From Clostridium tagluense (GTDB taxonomy: Bacteria > Bacillota > Clostridia > Clostridiales > Clostridiaceae), in NCBI RefSeq assembly GCF_003865095.1, contig NZ_BHYK01000005.1, forward strand, positions 1-64,000: DNA of 64,000 nt, in the 5' to 3' direction. How positions within the stretch are numbered: the first letter of the stretch is position 1; each line of letters begins with the position of its first letter. This document shows positions 18,586 to 26,483 of the stretch, one piece after another. The translations under genes and the position numbers were made by a program. A model generated the notes under the pieces. The model worked only from the letters and a program-made list of their open reading frames with translations, searched no databases and had not been told where the DNA came from.

Positions 18586-18806
18586 AGAATAAGGATTTAT
18601 GTAGGTTTGTAATGCTAACGATAAAATGCTTTGTGATTTTATTAGTAATTGGAGTTCTATTGCCTAAAGCTGTGGATTGCATACTTCAAAATTTAAATAA
18701 TACAACAATTTACAAAAACTCTATATTTGTTTATAAATTAGTGGATAAAAATTACAAATTAGCTTATAACTATGTTCTTACATTTTATTTGTTTTTTAGA
18801 GGCTAA
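18582..18806 (+). CDS. Small membrane protein downstream of spoIIM
   Basis: A 74-residue protein overlapping spoIIM by 4 bases. It has one clear membrane helix (about residues 9-27, FVMLTIKCFVILLVIGVLL) and an amphipathic or partly hydrophobic C-terminus. I do not recognise a named family. Tight coupling to spoIIM and a shared terminator suggest co-expression, possibly as a sporulation-related small membrane protein; the function is unknown. Confidence 0.7.
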   Translation: MKNKDLCRFVMLTIKCFVILLVIGVLLPKAVDCILQNLNNTTIYKNSIFVYKLVDKNYKLAYNYVLTFYLFFRG

Positions 18807-18825
18807 AGCATTCATAAAATAAATA

Positions 18826-18871
18826 ATAAAACAAAACTTGCTTTCAAATGTGAAGGCAAGTTTTGTTTTAT
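18826..18871 (+). terminator. Intrinsic terminator after the spoIIM operon
   Basis: ATAAAACAAAACTTGCTTT pairs with AAGGCAAGTTTTGTTTTAT (about 18 bp) around an 8-nt loop. Confidence 0.85.
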
Positions 18872-19013
18872 ACATATTATAATTTTTTTACTTTATTTAA
18901 ATATATAGTGATAATATTGTGGTAACTTGGTAAAAATAATGATATAAATTTTAAGCAAGGTAGACAGCATTTAATAATTGTTGCCTAGCGGAAAAAACAT
19001 GAGGAGGATACAT

Positions 19014-20195
19014 ATGAAAAGAAATATTAAAAATGTATTATGTTTGATGTTATCGTTAATTTTTACGGCGCAGGGTTTTACCATATCAGCAAAGGCAGAA
19101 GGAGAAAATAAAGTTAACAGCGGAATTACAGTAGAAGCAAAGTCGGCAATACTAATGGAACCGTCTAGTGGCAAAATAATATATGAAAAAAATTCTCATG
19201 AAAAGTTTGCTCCGGCCTCAGTAACTAAAATAATGACTATGTTACTCGCTATGGAGGCTGTAGATTCAGGGAAGATTAAATTACAAGATAAAATAACTAT
19301 AAGTGAAAACTCGAAAAAAATGGGTGGAAGTAGTATGATACTTGATACTGGTGAAATTAGAACTGTGGAAGAAATCTTAAAAGGTATTGCTATTGCATCT
19401 GGAAATGATGCAGCGGTAGCAATGGCAGAATATTTAGGTGGTAGCGAAAGTGCATTTGTATCTATGATGAATGAAAAAGCAAAAAGCCTCAATATGAAAG
19501 ACACAGCTTTTAAAAATTGCACAGGGCTAAGTGCAGATGGACATTTTACCTCAGCCTTTGATATTTCAATTATGTCTAGAGAGTTATTAAAACATCCTAA
19601 AATATTTAAATATTCATCAACTTATATGGAGACTATTACTGAGGGCAGAAAGACACCTATAGGTCTTGTAAATCATAATAAGCTTGTTAGATTTTTCAAA
19701 GGTTGTGATGGACTTAAAACAGGATTCACAAGTGAGGCAAAATACTGTATATCGGCGACTGCATTGCAAAATAATGTAAGGATGTTAGCAATAATTATGG
19801 GTGCTCCAACTTTTAAAATAAGAAATAGTGATGCTAGCATGTTAATGAACTATGGATTCTCTAAATTTGAAACTAAAAAAGTAATAGCAAAAGATGAAGA
19901 ATTAGAAAAAATACCTTTAAATAAAAAAGGTGATAAATTTATAATAGCTAAAGCTCAAGAAAATTTTCTTATAACTATTGAGAGAGGTAAAAAAAATGAA
20001 ATCACTAAAAAATTAGTTTTAGATGAAGGCCTTGCAGAATATAAAAAAGATGTAGCAATTGGAGCTTGTGAAATATATGTTGACAATGAATTATGTGGGA
20101 AGATTATTATCTATAGTGATAGAGATATAAAAAAATCTAGAGTATGGGATAATATTAAAAATAATTTTACTGACCTGTTTGATAGGGCAATTTAA
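19014..20195 (+). CDS. dacF: D-alanyl-D-alanine carboxypeptidase (DacF-like)
   Basis: A 393-residue penicillin-binding protein (family S11) with a signal peptide ending around SAKA, the catalytic SVTK motif near residue 67, SGNDAAVAMAEY and GLKTGFTSEAKYC, then a C-terminal beta domain. It trims D-Ala from peptidoglycan pentapeptides. The ATG at 19014 follows GAGGAGGATACAT; an in-frame upstream start at 18978 has no site. In relatives dacF precedes spoIIA; here scpAB follows instead. Confidence 0.9.
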   Translation: MKRNIKNVLCLMLSLIFTAQGFTISAKAEGENKVNSGITVEAKSAILMEPSSGKIIYEKNSHEKFAPASVTKIMTMLLAMEAVDSGKIKLQDKITISENSKKMGGSSMILDTGEIRTVEEILKGIAIASGNDAAVAMAEYLGGSESAFVSMMNEKAKSLNMKDTAFKNCTGLSADGHFTSAFDISIMSRELLKHPKIFKYSSTYMETITEGRKTPIGLVNHNKLVRFFKGCDGLKTGFTSEAKYCISATALQNNVRMLAIIMGAPTFKIRNSDASMLMNYGFSKFETKKVIAKDEELEKIPLNKKGDKFIIAKAQENFLITIERGKKNEITKKLVLDEGLAEYKKDVAIGACEIYVDNELCGKIIIYSDRDIKKSRVWDNIKNNFTDLFDRAI

Positions 20196-20225
20196 ATTAA
20201 TACATTTATTGTAATACAAAATTAT

Positions 20226-20268
20226 GGCTTCTAGGCAAAAATTTCTTTGCTTAGAAGCTAATTTTTTA
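20226..20268 (+). terminator. Intrinsic terminator after dacF
   Basis: GGCTTCTAGGCAAA pairs with TTTGCTTAGAAGCT around a short loop, followed by AATTTTTTAT. Confidence 0.8.
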
Positions 20269-20383
20269 TACTGACTAGTTATTTTTTTAAAGATGCACTA
20301 TACTTAAAAGAACTTGATATAAAGAAACTAATATAAATTCCATATTTCTTTATAATTAAATTTTTATCTAGGAGAGAGTGTAC

Positions 20384-21124
20384 ATGCCATTAAGTATAAA
20401 AGTAACTAATTTTGAGGGCCCCTTTGACTTGTTATTGCATCTTATTAAGAAAAATGAGATGAACATTTATGATATTAATATTTATGAAATCACTAACCAG
20501 TACCTTGAGTATCTTAAAACTATGAAAGAAATGGATTTAGAGGTTACATCAGAATTTATTGTTATAGCCGCAACTTTAATCCAAATTAAATCCAAACGAT
20601 TGCTACCTAAAAATAAAGAGGAAAATAGTAAAGAAGAAGAAAATGATGTAGAAGCAGAATTATTAAATAAATTAATAGAATATAGGAAATATAAAGTTAT
20701 AGCCGATAACTTAAAGATGCTAGAGCAGGGAGCAGGTATAATGTTTAGTAAGAAACCAGAAATAATTGAAGAAGATAGTAAAAACATTAAAGAAATAGAT
20801 TTTCTGAAAAATGTTACAATGCTTGACTTGTATAATTTGTACAATAATTTAATGCAACAATATATAAATAAAATGAACGTTGATAATATTATAAATAAAA
20901 AAATATTAGTAGATGAATACAAAATAGAAGATAAAATGCTAGAATTGAAAGAAGCGCTTGATTTATTTGGAAAAGTCTATTTTTCAAAGTTAATCACTGG
21001 ATATTCATCAAAAATAGAAGTTATTGTTACGTTTTTAGCATTACTCGAACTAATTAAGATTAGAAGTGTGAGAGTAATTCAGGAAAGTACTTTTAAAGAT
21101 ATATATTTAGAAAGGGTAAATTAA
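20384..21124 (+). CDS. scpA: Segregation and condensation protein A
   Basis: A 246-residue kleisin of the SMC-ScpAB condensin complex. The N-terminal [20 protein letters not shown] and helical middle are diagnostic, and the C-terminal winged helix carries [17 protein letters not shown]. The ATG at 20384 has GGAGAG at proper spacing; a GTG at 20378 is too close to that site. scpB begins two bases after the stop region, giving an scpAB operon. Confidence 0.94.
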   Translation: MPLSIKVTNFEGPFDLLLHLIKKNEMNIYDINIYEITNQYLEYLKTMKEMDLEVTSEFIVIAATLIQIKSKRLLPKNKEENSKEEENDVEAELLNKLIEYRKYKVIADNLKMLEQGAGIMFSKKPEIIEEDSKNIKEIDFLKNVTMLDLYNLYNNLMQQYINKMNVDNIINKKILVDEYKIEDKMLELKEALDLFGKVYFSKLITGYSSKIEVIVTFLALLELIKIRSVRVIQESTFKDIYLERVN

Positions 21125-21125
21125 A

Positions 21126-21725
21126 ATGAATGAATTTAATATTAAACAATTAGACATTGAAGAGGTATCTACTAAAAAAATATATTTTTCCATTATTGAA
21201 TCCTTGTTGTTTGTTACTGGAGATTCATTAAAACTAACGGTTATGGCAAATATATTAGAATGTAGCAATGATTTTACAAGAGAACTAATAAATGAATTAA
21301 TAGTAAAATATGAAGAAGAGGACAGAGGAATTAAAATCATAGTAACTAATGATCAATATCAATTTGTTACAAAGCCCTGTAATAGCGAATATGTTCAAAA
21401 ACTGTTAAAAACCAATATTAGACAATCATTATCTCAGGCCTCCCTTGAAACCTTAGCAATAATTGCATATAAACAACCTATAACTAGAGTTGAAATAGAA
21501 GATATAAGAGGTGTCAAGAGTGATAGAGCAATATATACCTTAGCAGAAAAAAAGTTAATTGAAGAAAGTGGACGAAAAAACGTTCCTGGAAGACCAATAA
21601 TTTATGTAACTACAGATGAATTTCTTAAACATTTTAATTTTTATAGTCTGGCTGAAATGCCGCCCTTAGAAGATTTTAATGTAGAAAATTTACAAACAAA
21701 TATTGAAAGCAATGAAGCTGAATAA
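21126..21725 (+). CDS. scpB: Segregation and condensation protein B
   Basis: A 199-residue protein with paired winged helices. [16 protein letters not shown] opens the first domain, and [20 protein letters not shown] followed by DIRGVKSD is the family signature in the second. It partners ScpA on SMC for chromosome organisation. It starts one base after the scpA stop codon. A long hairpin separates it from the convergent ytfJ. Confidence 0.95.
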   Translation: MNEFNIKQLDIEEVSTKKIYFSIIESLLFVTGDSLKLTVMANILECSNDFTRELINELIVKYEEEDRGIKIIVTNDQYQFVTKPCNSEYVQKLLKTNIRQSLSQASLETLAIIAYKQPITRVEIEDIRGVKSDRAIYTLAEKKLIEESGRKNVPGRPIIYVTTDEFLKHFNFYSLAEMPPLEDFNVENLQTNIESNEAE

Positions 21726-21766
21726 CTATTTTCAAAGATTTATAGGTATAAAATTATAAAACCTCG

Positions 21767-21803
21767 CCATAATAAAGTTTTTATATTGAAAACTTTATTA
21801 TGG
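21767..21803. terminator. Bidirectional hairpin between scpB and ytfJ
   Basis: CCATAATAAAGTTTT (21767-21781) pairs perfectly with AAAACTTTATTATGG (21789-21803). It lies between convergent genes. Confidence 0.75.
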
Positions 21804-21833
21804 GGGGGTATATTTATAAGTTTTTATATTAAA

Positions 21834-22256
21834 TTATTCATCACACTTTTCATTGTCTTCATTTTCTGTATGTTTATCATCTTTATCCTTAAACATATTT
21901 TTAACAATATCTATAACCTGTGGTACGGTATCAACAATTCTATCATATGTATTCTGTTGATCTACAGATAATAGCCTTACTGAATCGTTTTTAACTACTA
22001 AAAATGCAACAGGCCTAACGGTAACTCCAGCGCCAGAACCACCACCAAAAGGGTATTTATCGCTTGAAACACTAGGTTTAATATTATTAAATTCACTACC
22101 TCCAGATGCAAAACCAACACATACTCTTGAAATAGGAATAATTGTAGTACCATCTATAGATTCTACAGGGTCGCCTACAATGGTGTTCACATCTATCATA
22201 TCTTTTATACTCTCCATAGTGGTTCTCATTAAATTTTCGATTGGATGATTATCCAT
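21834..22256 (-). CDS. ytfJ: Sporulation protein YtfJ (GerW family)
   Basis: A 140-residue protein with HPIENLMRTTMESIKDMIDV, VVGDP-like VGDPVESIDGTTIIPISRV, a Gly/Ser-rich GGGSGAGVTVRPVAFLVV centre and an acidic tail, all typical of the spore protein YtfJ/GerW. The ATG at 22256 is preferred because AAAGGAGG lies 8 bases before it; another in-frame ATG at 22262 is too close. It overlaps the end of the upstream DUF2953 gene, a standard clostridial pair next to scpAB. Confidence 0.92.
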   Translation of the reverse strand: MDNHPIENLMRTTMESIKDMIDVNTIVGDPVESIDGTTIIPISRVCVGFASGGSEFNNIKPSVSSDKYPFGGGSGAGVTVRPVAFLVVKNDSVRLLSVDQQNTYDRIVDTVPQVIDIVKNMFKDKDDKHTENEDNEKCDE

Positions 22257-22833
22257 GTACATTTCCTCCTTTATATTTCTTAGAATTTGTTTTCTTATGC
22301 TTAATACTTATAAGGCAACTTATCATTACAAATGATATATAAATAATTTTCCCTAAATTGGCATAAATTATACCCGAAATTTCCATATTAATATCATTTT
22401 CTTTAAAGTGAGGGGTAACTTTTAAATCTATCTTTTTTACTTTAGTGAATTTTTGTAATAGTAAATAAAAAAAACTATAGGTGGAGTGAATTAAGCCAAA
22501 TAAAATAGCTACAAAAGCAGCATCATCAAAACCATATTCTAAATAAGTATTTAAACTCATTGTTGGCTTGAATTTTAAATTCTTAATTTTGTTAATAATT
22601 AATTTAAAATCATTAAAAGTTAATGATTTTAAAAAATCTGCCTTTGCGATTTCTTTTTCCATGGTTTTTATTTTTGAATTTACTTTATCTTTAGATGGCG
22701 TTTTTGCCTTTATTTTTTTATTATATATGTAAATTTCCAAAACTTTGTTTTTATATTTAAGAGTTATTTTCAAAGGGATTGGAAATAATATAATTGTTAA
22801 GGTTAAAAGAAATACTATTATACCTTTAAACAT
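22249..22833 (-). CDS. DUF2953 domain protein
   Basis: A 194-residue protein with an N-terminal membrane helix (MFKGIIVFLLTLTIILFPI), a basic middle and the C-terminal DUF2953-like region including YGFDDAAFVAILFGLIHS and KVTPHF. Function is unknown; the family accompanies ytfJ in spore-formers, here with an 8-base overlap, which suggests a shared sporulation role. The ATG follows GGGAGGTTAAC. Confidence 0.82.
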   Translation of the reverse strand: MFKGIIVFLLTLTIILFPIPLKITLKYKNKVLEIYIYNKKIKAKTPSKDKVNSKIKTMEKEIAKADFLKSLTFNDFKLIINKIKNLKFKPTMSLNTYLEYGFDDAAFVAILFGLIHSTYSFFYLLLQKFTKVKKIDLKVTPHFKENDINMEISGIIYANLGKIIYISFVMISCLISIKHKKTNSKKYKGGNVHG

Positions 22834-22955
22834 GTTAACCTCCCAGTATGCCTAATAATTGGTATTATGTCCAAAAATCTATAAAAAAATCAGTAAATCA
22901 CTATTATTTATAGGTATTCAAAATTATACACTAATATATAAAAAGAGGTGAAATC

Positions 22956-24086
22956 ATGAAGAAAAATAATAAAATATTTTTATCACTTATTTTAAGTATA
23001 TTTTTTTTATTCACGTCACTAATTCAAAATGTTTATGCTGAAGATATATATGTTAACGCTATAAGTTCTATAGCATTAGATTGTGATTCTAAACTTGTTT
23101 TATATGAAAAAAATGCATACACTCCAATTGAAATTGCAAGCACTACAAAAATAATAACTTGCCTTGTAGCAATTAAATGTGGGGATTTAAACAAAAAAAT
23201 AGTTGTATCAGAAAAGGCGGCATCTATACGTGGTTCAGAAATAGGGTTAAAGGTTGGGGAAGAAATAACCTTAAAAGAGTTATTATATGGACTTATGTTA
23301 AGATCTGGAAATGATGCAGCAATCGCCATTGCAGAAGGAGTAAGTGGAAGTGTTGATGAATTTCTAAAACTAATGAACGAGTATGCACTAGAAATTGGAT
23401 TGCTAAATAGTAACTTTGAATCTCCTCATGGCTTAGATAGTAGTAATCATTATTCTACAGCCTATGATTTAGCGATGGTTACTGCAAAGGCAAAAGAAAT
23501 AAAACTATTTAATGATATAGTAAGTTCTAAAGATATTGATGCTAAAGAATACGGTTTTAATAGAAGTTACCATAATATAAATAAAATTCTATATCTTTTA
23601 CCAAATGCCACAGGAGTAAAGACCGGTTTTACCGGAAAGGCAGGTAAATGTTTAGTTACTTCTGTTAAAATTCAAAATAGAGAGGTTATTATAATTACTT
23701 TGAATTGTACCCCTAGATGGAAAGAAACTGAAAAAATAAGTAAATATATAGAGAAAAATTATGAATATAAGAAAGTGATTAGTAAAGATGATACTTTGGA
23801 ATCTCTTAATATAAAAAATGGTGCATCTAGTGTTCAAATAGCAAGTAAGGGAGATATTATAATTCCAGTAAAGAAGGATGAAAATATTGAGATTAAAATA
23901 AAAAAGCCACTATATGAGATAATTGCTCCAGTACAGCTAGGCGAAAAACTCGGTAGGGTAGATATATATTCAAATAATAAACTTTTGTTTACGCAGGCTC
24001 TAGTAGCTAAAAATTCTGTGGCAAAGAAAAATGTTTTTAGACAAAAATTAGATGAAATTGTGAATTTCATTATCCCTAGTAAATAA
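22956..24086 (+). CDS. D-alanyl-D-alanine carboxypeptidase (S11, DacB-like)
   Basis: A 376-residue S11 penicillin-binding protein: signal peptide ending at VYA, catalytic STTK near residue 62, RSGNDAAIAIAEG and GVKTGFTGKAGKCL, then a C-terminal beta-rich domain. It removes the terminal D-Ala of pentapeptides. It is a second, divergent copy beside dacF (19014). Its place next to ytfJ matches the sporulation DacB-type enzymes of clostridia, but I cannot separate paralogues from sequence alone. A terminator overlaps its end. Confidence 0.9.
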   Translation: MKKNNKIFLSLILSIFFLFTSLIQNVYAEDIYVNAISSIALDCDSKLVLYEKNAYTPIEIASTTKIITCLVAIKCGDLNKKIVVSEKAASIRGSEIGLKVGEEITLKELLYGLMLRSGNDAAIAIAEGVSGSVDEFLKLMNEYALEIGLLNSNFESPHGLDSSNHYSTAYDLAMVTAKAKEIKLFNDIVSSKDIDAKEYGFNRSYHNINKILYLLPNATGVKTGFTGKAGKCLVTSVKIQNREVIIITLNCTPRWKETEKISKYIEKNYEYKKVISKDDTLESLNIKNGASSVQIASKGDIIIPVKKDENIEIKIKKPLYEIIAPVQLGEKLGRVDIYSNNKLLFTQALVAKNSVAKKNVFRQKLDEIVNFIIPSK

Positions 24087-24113
24087 AAGAGTCCATAAGA
24101 CTCTTTTATTTAT
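24081..24113 (+). terminator. Intrinsic terminator after the carboxypeptidase gene
   Basis: AAATAAAAGAGTC (24081-24093) pairs perfectly with GACTCTTTTATTT (24099-24111) across 5 nt and includes the stop codon. Confidence 0.85.
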
Positions 24114-24238
24114 TAGGGATAAGTTCACAAGGGGGTGACTAGGTATTCATCTAGCATTTCTAATTATTATTATTTAACTTGTCACAATTTTTACATTTAT
24201 AAATATTTTAATAGTATAGTGCTTAGGAGGTTATATTT

Positions 24239-24310
24239 ATGAGTTATGAACCCTATGATTGTATTGATGTAGGAAGTGAATTTTGTCCTAACTACACTAA
24301 ACTGCGATAA
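24239..24310 (+). pseudogene. 5' fragment of an FAD/NAD-binding oxidoreductase gene split by an inserted element
   Basis: An ATG after AGGAGGTTATATTT opens 17 host codons (MSYEPYDCIDVGSEFCP), then element sequence adds six codons and a stop, giving a 23-residue product. The first 17 codons are the N-terminus of a clostridial cysteine-rich FAD/NAD-binding protein whose remainder lies at 29729-30670. TGT-CCT at 24284-24289 is in the same frame as TGT-CCT at 29723-29728, so precise excision of the intervening 5,439 bp restores one continuous 330-codon frame. In the present arrangement the gene is interrupted. Confidence 0.88.
24284..24308 (+). other. attL (left recombination junction)
   Basis: The crossover core TGTCCT at 24284-24289, preceded by host gene codons and followed by the element arm CACTAAACTGCGAT at 24295-24308. 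Its mirror arm is in attR. Confidence 0.82.
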
Positions 24311-24315
24311 TGAGA

Positions 24316-25917
24316 TTACATTTTTAAAGACATTAGATTTATTTTAATGATACCTTTAGTACCATCCCAATATATTGATTGTACAATACTATTGATTAAT
24401 AGATGCTTTTCATTAAAATCTAAGACATCTACTAGAAAAGAAAAGTTACTTAAGGAATATAAAAATTTATTTGCATCCCACTCATTGTTTTTATATTTAT
24501 ATGAAGTAGCTTTTAAGCTTTCATATTTATCATTTAATTTTTCTATCTCATCTCCTAATTTCAAAATTTGCGGTCTTATATATTTTGATATTTCATTGTC
24601 TAGTGATAATTGGCTTATTAGAATATCCATTTGGGATTGTTTTGTTTTTATTTGTCCTGGTAAATTACTTATTTCACAATGCATAAAATTATTTTTGGTC
24701 ATATCAGATTTAATTTTATTTAACTCTTCAAGCAGAACACTTCTGTCTAGTGTGACATTTTTCAAATTTTCTATAACTATTGATTCGAGTTCATCTACGC
24801 GGATATTAGGATTGTTACACCTAAGGCCTCTTGAATAATCTTTAGTACTGCAAACATAGTATTGAATTTTTTTATTGGAATGTGCACTAATGTGTCCATG
24901 TTTAACAATCATACTTTTACCGCATTTAGAACATTTTAAAGTTCCGGTAAGTAATGCAGCAGAGGAAGTTCCAAGGCGTGGTGCTTTATTTTTATTTTCA
25001 TCTAAAATTTCTTGAATTAAAAGCCAAACAGACGGATCAATAATTCCTTCATGTGTAGAAACAGCAGCTACCCATTCATTTATATCTCGCTTAATCTTAG
25101 TTCCTTTACTTTTGTTATAAATTAGAATCCCATGCTTATTATCAAATTTTCCCATTACATTCATTCCAATAAATTCAAGATGTTTCATAACAGCTTCATT
25201 TGCTCTAACATAGAGGGGATTTCTTAATATAAGTTGAATTCTTTTCTTATTAAAGTCAGCCCCATTTTTTGTTTTTATGTTTTTTTGAAAAACACAGATA
25301 AAAACTTGGCTAATAGATTTATAATGTAAATATTTATCGTATATGAAGGCTACAACATCTAGTTCTTCTTTTATAGGTGATAATGTATGCATAGTTTTTT
25401 CTTTGAACTGGGAATCTAAATAGGTGATTTTTTTACTTTCATAGCCTAAAGGTGTTTGACCTCCTAACCACCTTCCATTTTTAGCCATTTCCAACATATT
25501 GTCACGAACCCGCTCACCGATAGTTTCACGTTCCAGCTGTGCAAAAACAGAGGCAATATACATCATTGCACGTCCCATAGGAGTTGAGGTATCGAATTGT
25601 TCATTAACGCTTATAAAACTTATATGCAGACTATCTAATTCATTTATAAGGGTAGAAAAATCGGATATATTTCTACTGATTCTATCTAGTCTATAACAGA
25701 TAATAACATTAAATTTTTTTTCTCTTGCATCACTTAGCATTTTTTGAAACTGAGGTCTTTTAATATTTTTTCCTGAAAAGCCTTCATCTTCGTATATTAT
25801 AAATTTTTCAATCCCTAAATGAGTACCTTCATGCGTGCATAGTTCAATTTGGTTAATTATTGATTCACCTTTTGTTGTAATCTTTGATTTTCTGGAGTAT
25901 ATAGCGGCAATTTTCAA
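24316..25917 (-). CDS. Large serine recombinase (site-specific integrase)
   Basis: A 533-residue resolvase/invertase-type recombinase. The catalytic domain holds Ser8 in AAIYSRKSK and the arginine motif YRLDRISRN; GRAMMYIASVFAQLERETIGERV continues into the long helix. A recombinase domain follows, then a zinc ribbon (CSKCGKSM near residue 325 and later paired cysteines) and a C-terminal coiled coil (about 400-470). This is the architecture of phage integrases and of SpoIVCA of skin elements. The start is TTG after AGGAGTAAGTAAA. Its stop lies 27 bp from the attL core, as expected of the element's own integrase. Confidence 0.95.
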   Translation of the reverse strand: MKIAAIYSRKSKITTKGESIINQIELCTHEGTHLGIEKFIIYEDEGFSGKNIKRPQFQKMLSDAREKKFNVIICYRLDRISRNISDFSTLINELDSLHISFISVNEQFDTSTPMGRAMMYIASVFAQLERETIGERVRDNMLEMAKNGRWLGGQTPLGYESKKITYLDSQFKEKTMHTLSPIKEELDVVAFIYDKYLHYKSISQVFICVFQKNIKTKNGADFNKKRIQLILRNPLYVRANEAVMKHLEFIGMNVMGKFDNKHGILIYNKSKGTKIKRDINEWVAAVSTHEGIIDPSVWLLIQEILDENKNKAPRLGTSSAALLTGTLKCSKCGKSMIVKHGHISAHSNKKIQYYVCSTKDYSRGLRCNNPNIRVDELESIVIENLKNVTLDRSVLLEELNKIKSDMTKNNFMHCEISNLPGQIKTKQSQMDILISQLSLDNEISKYIRPQILKLGDEIEKLNDKYESLKATSYKYKNNEWDANKFLYSLSNFSFLVDVLDFNEKHLLINSIVQSIYWDGTKGIIKINLMSLKM

Positions 25918-26097
25918 TTTACTTACTCCTTAATAATTGATTTAAAGTTTGTTAAAAGGTAAAATGAATATAATAAGTGAAATTCTCTAATTACTATAAT
26001 AGCTTTACAAAATAAAGATATGTATTTTAAAAAAATAATATGCTTAGGTTATCTATATAAGTAAATATATTTAGCTATATATACCTTTGTAACACTC

Positions 26098-26125
26098 TTG
26101 ATAAAACTGCATACTATAATATAAT
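26098..26125 (+). promoter_or_regulatory. Sigma-A-like promoter inside the element
   Basis: TTGATA (26098-26103), a 16-bp spacer and a perfect TATAAT (26120-26125), 21 bp before the 54-codon gene. Confidence 0.7.
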
Positions 26126-26146
26126 AGTGTATTTGGGGGAATATAA

Positions 26147-26311
26147 ATGAAGGTTAAATCTACTATTCTTTTAGAATTAAATAAGGGCGAAACAGAACTT
26201 TTGAATGGATTATATACAAGGACTGCTTTAAAAATATTAGCGCCTGAGCTTTCATTACAAGAAATAAACGAATTAATAGATGATTTAACCAAAAGTAACA
26301 CTAGTATTTAA
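26147..26311 (+). CDS. Small 54-aa protein in the element
   Basis: A 54-codon frame with ATG after TTTGGGGGAATATAA and a strong promoter upstream. The protein is mostly helical and slightly acidic (LLELNKGETELLNGLYTR, then ELSLQEINELIDDL). I do not recognise the family. It is transcribed divergently from the recombinase; excision factors of serine integrases are often small proteins encoded nearby, so a role as recombination directionality factor is a testable guess only. Confidence 0.65.
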   Translation: MKVKSTILLELNKGETELLNGLYTRTALKILAPELSLQEINELIDDLTKSNTSI

Positions 26312-26483
26312 AAGGTAATATGGTTAAAAGTGTAGAATAAATAGAAAAGAGCGAGTTAAATACTAATGAGTAGTGTTATTTATTAATAAAAAACAAACAA
26401 TCCTGAATATACTAAACAAATTCTATTAAAGAATGATATACTATTATAATATTAATACAAGATGAAATATGGAGATGATTTAT

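Noticed and set aside
24114-24238. Sporulation sigma-E or sigma-K promoter before the split gene
   Set aside because: GTCACAATTT and CATTTATAAA are suggestive, but no pair of boxes has the right sequence and spacing; TTTACA with TATAGT at 19 bp is also weak.
24316-25917. sigK skin element
   Set aside because: The recombinase is of the SpoIVCA type, but no sigK halves flank the element; the flanks encode an oxidoreductase.
26312-26483. CtsR or CIRCE operator before the clp gene
   Set aside because: Neither the GGTCAAA direct repeat of CtsR nor the CIRCE inverted repeat is present.
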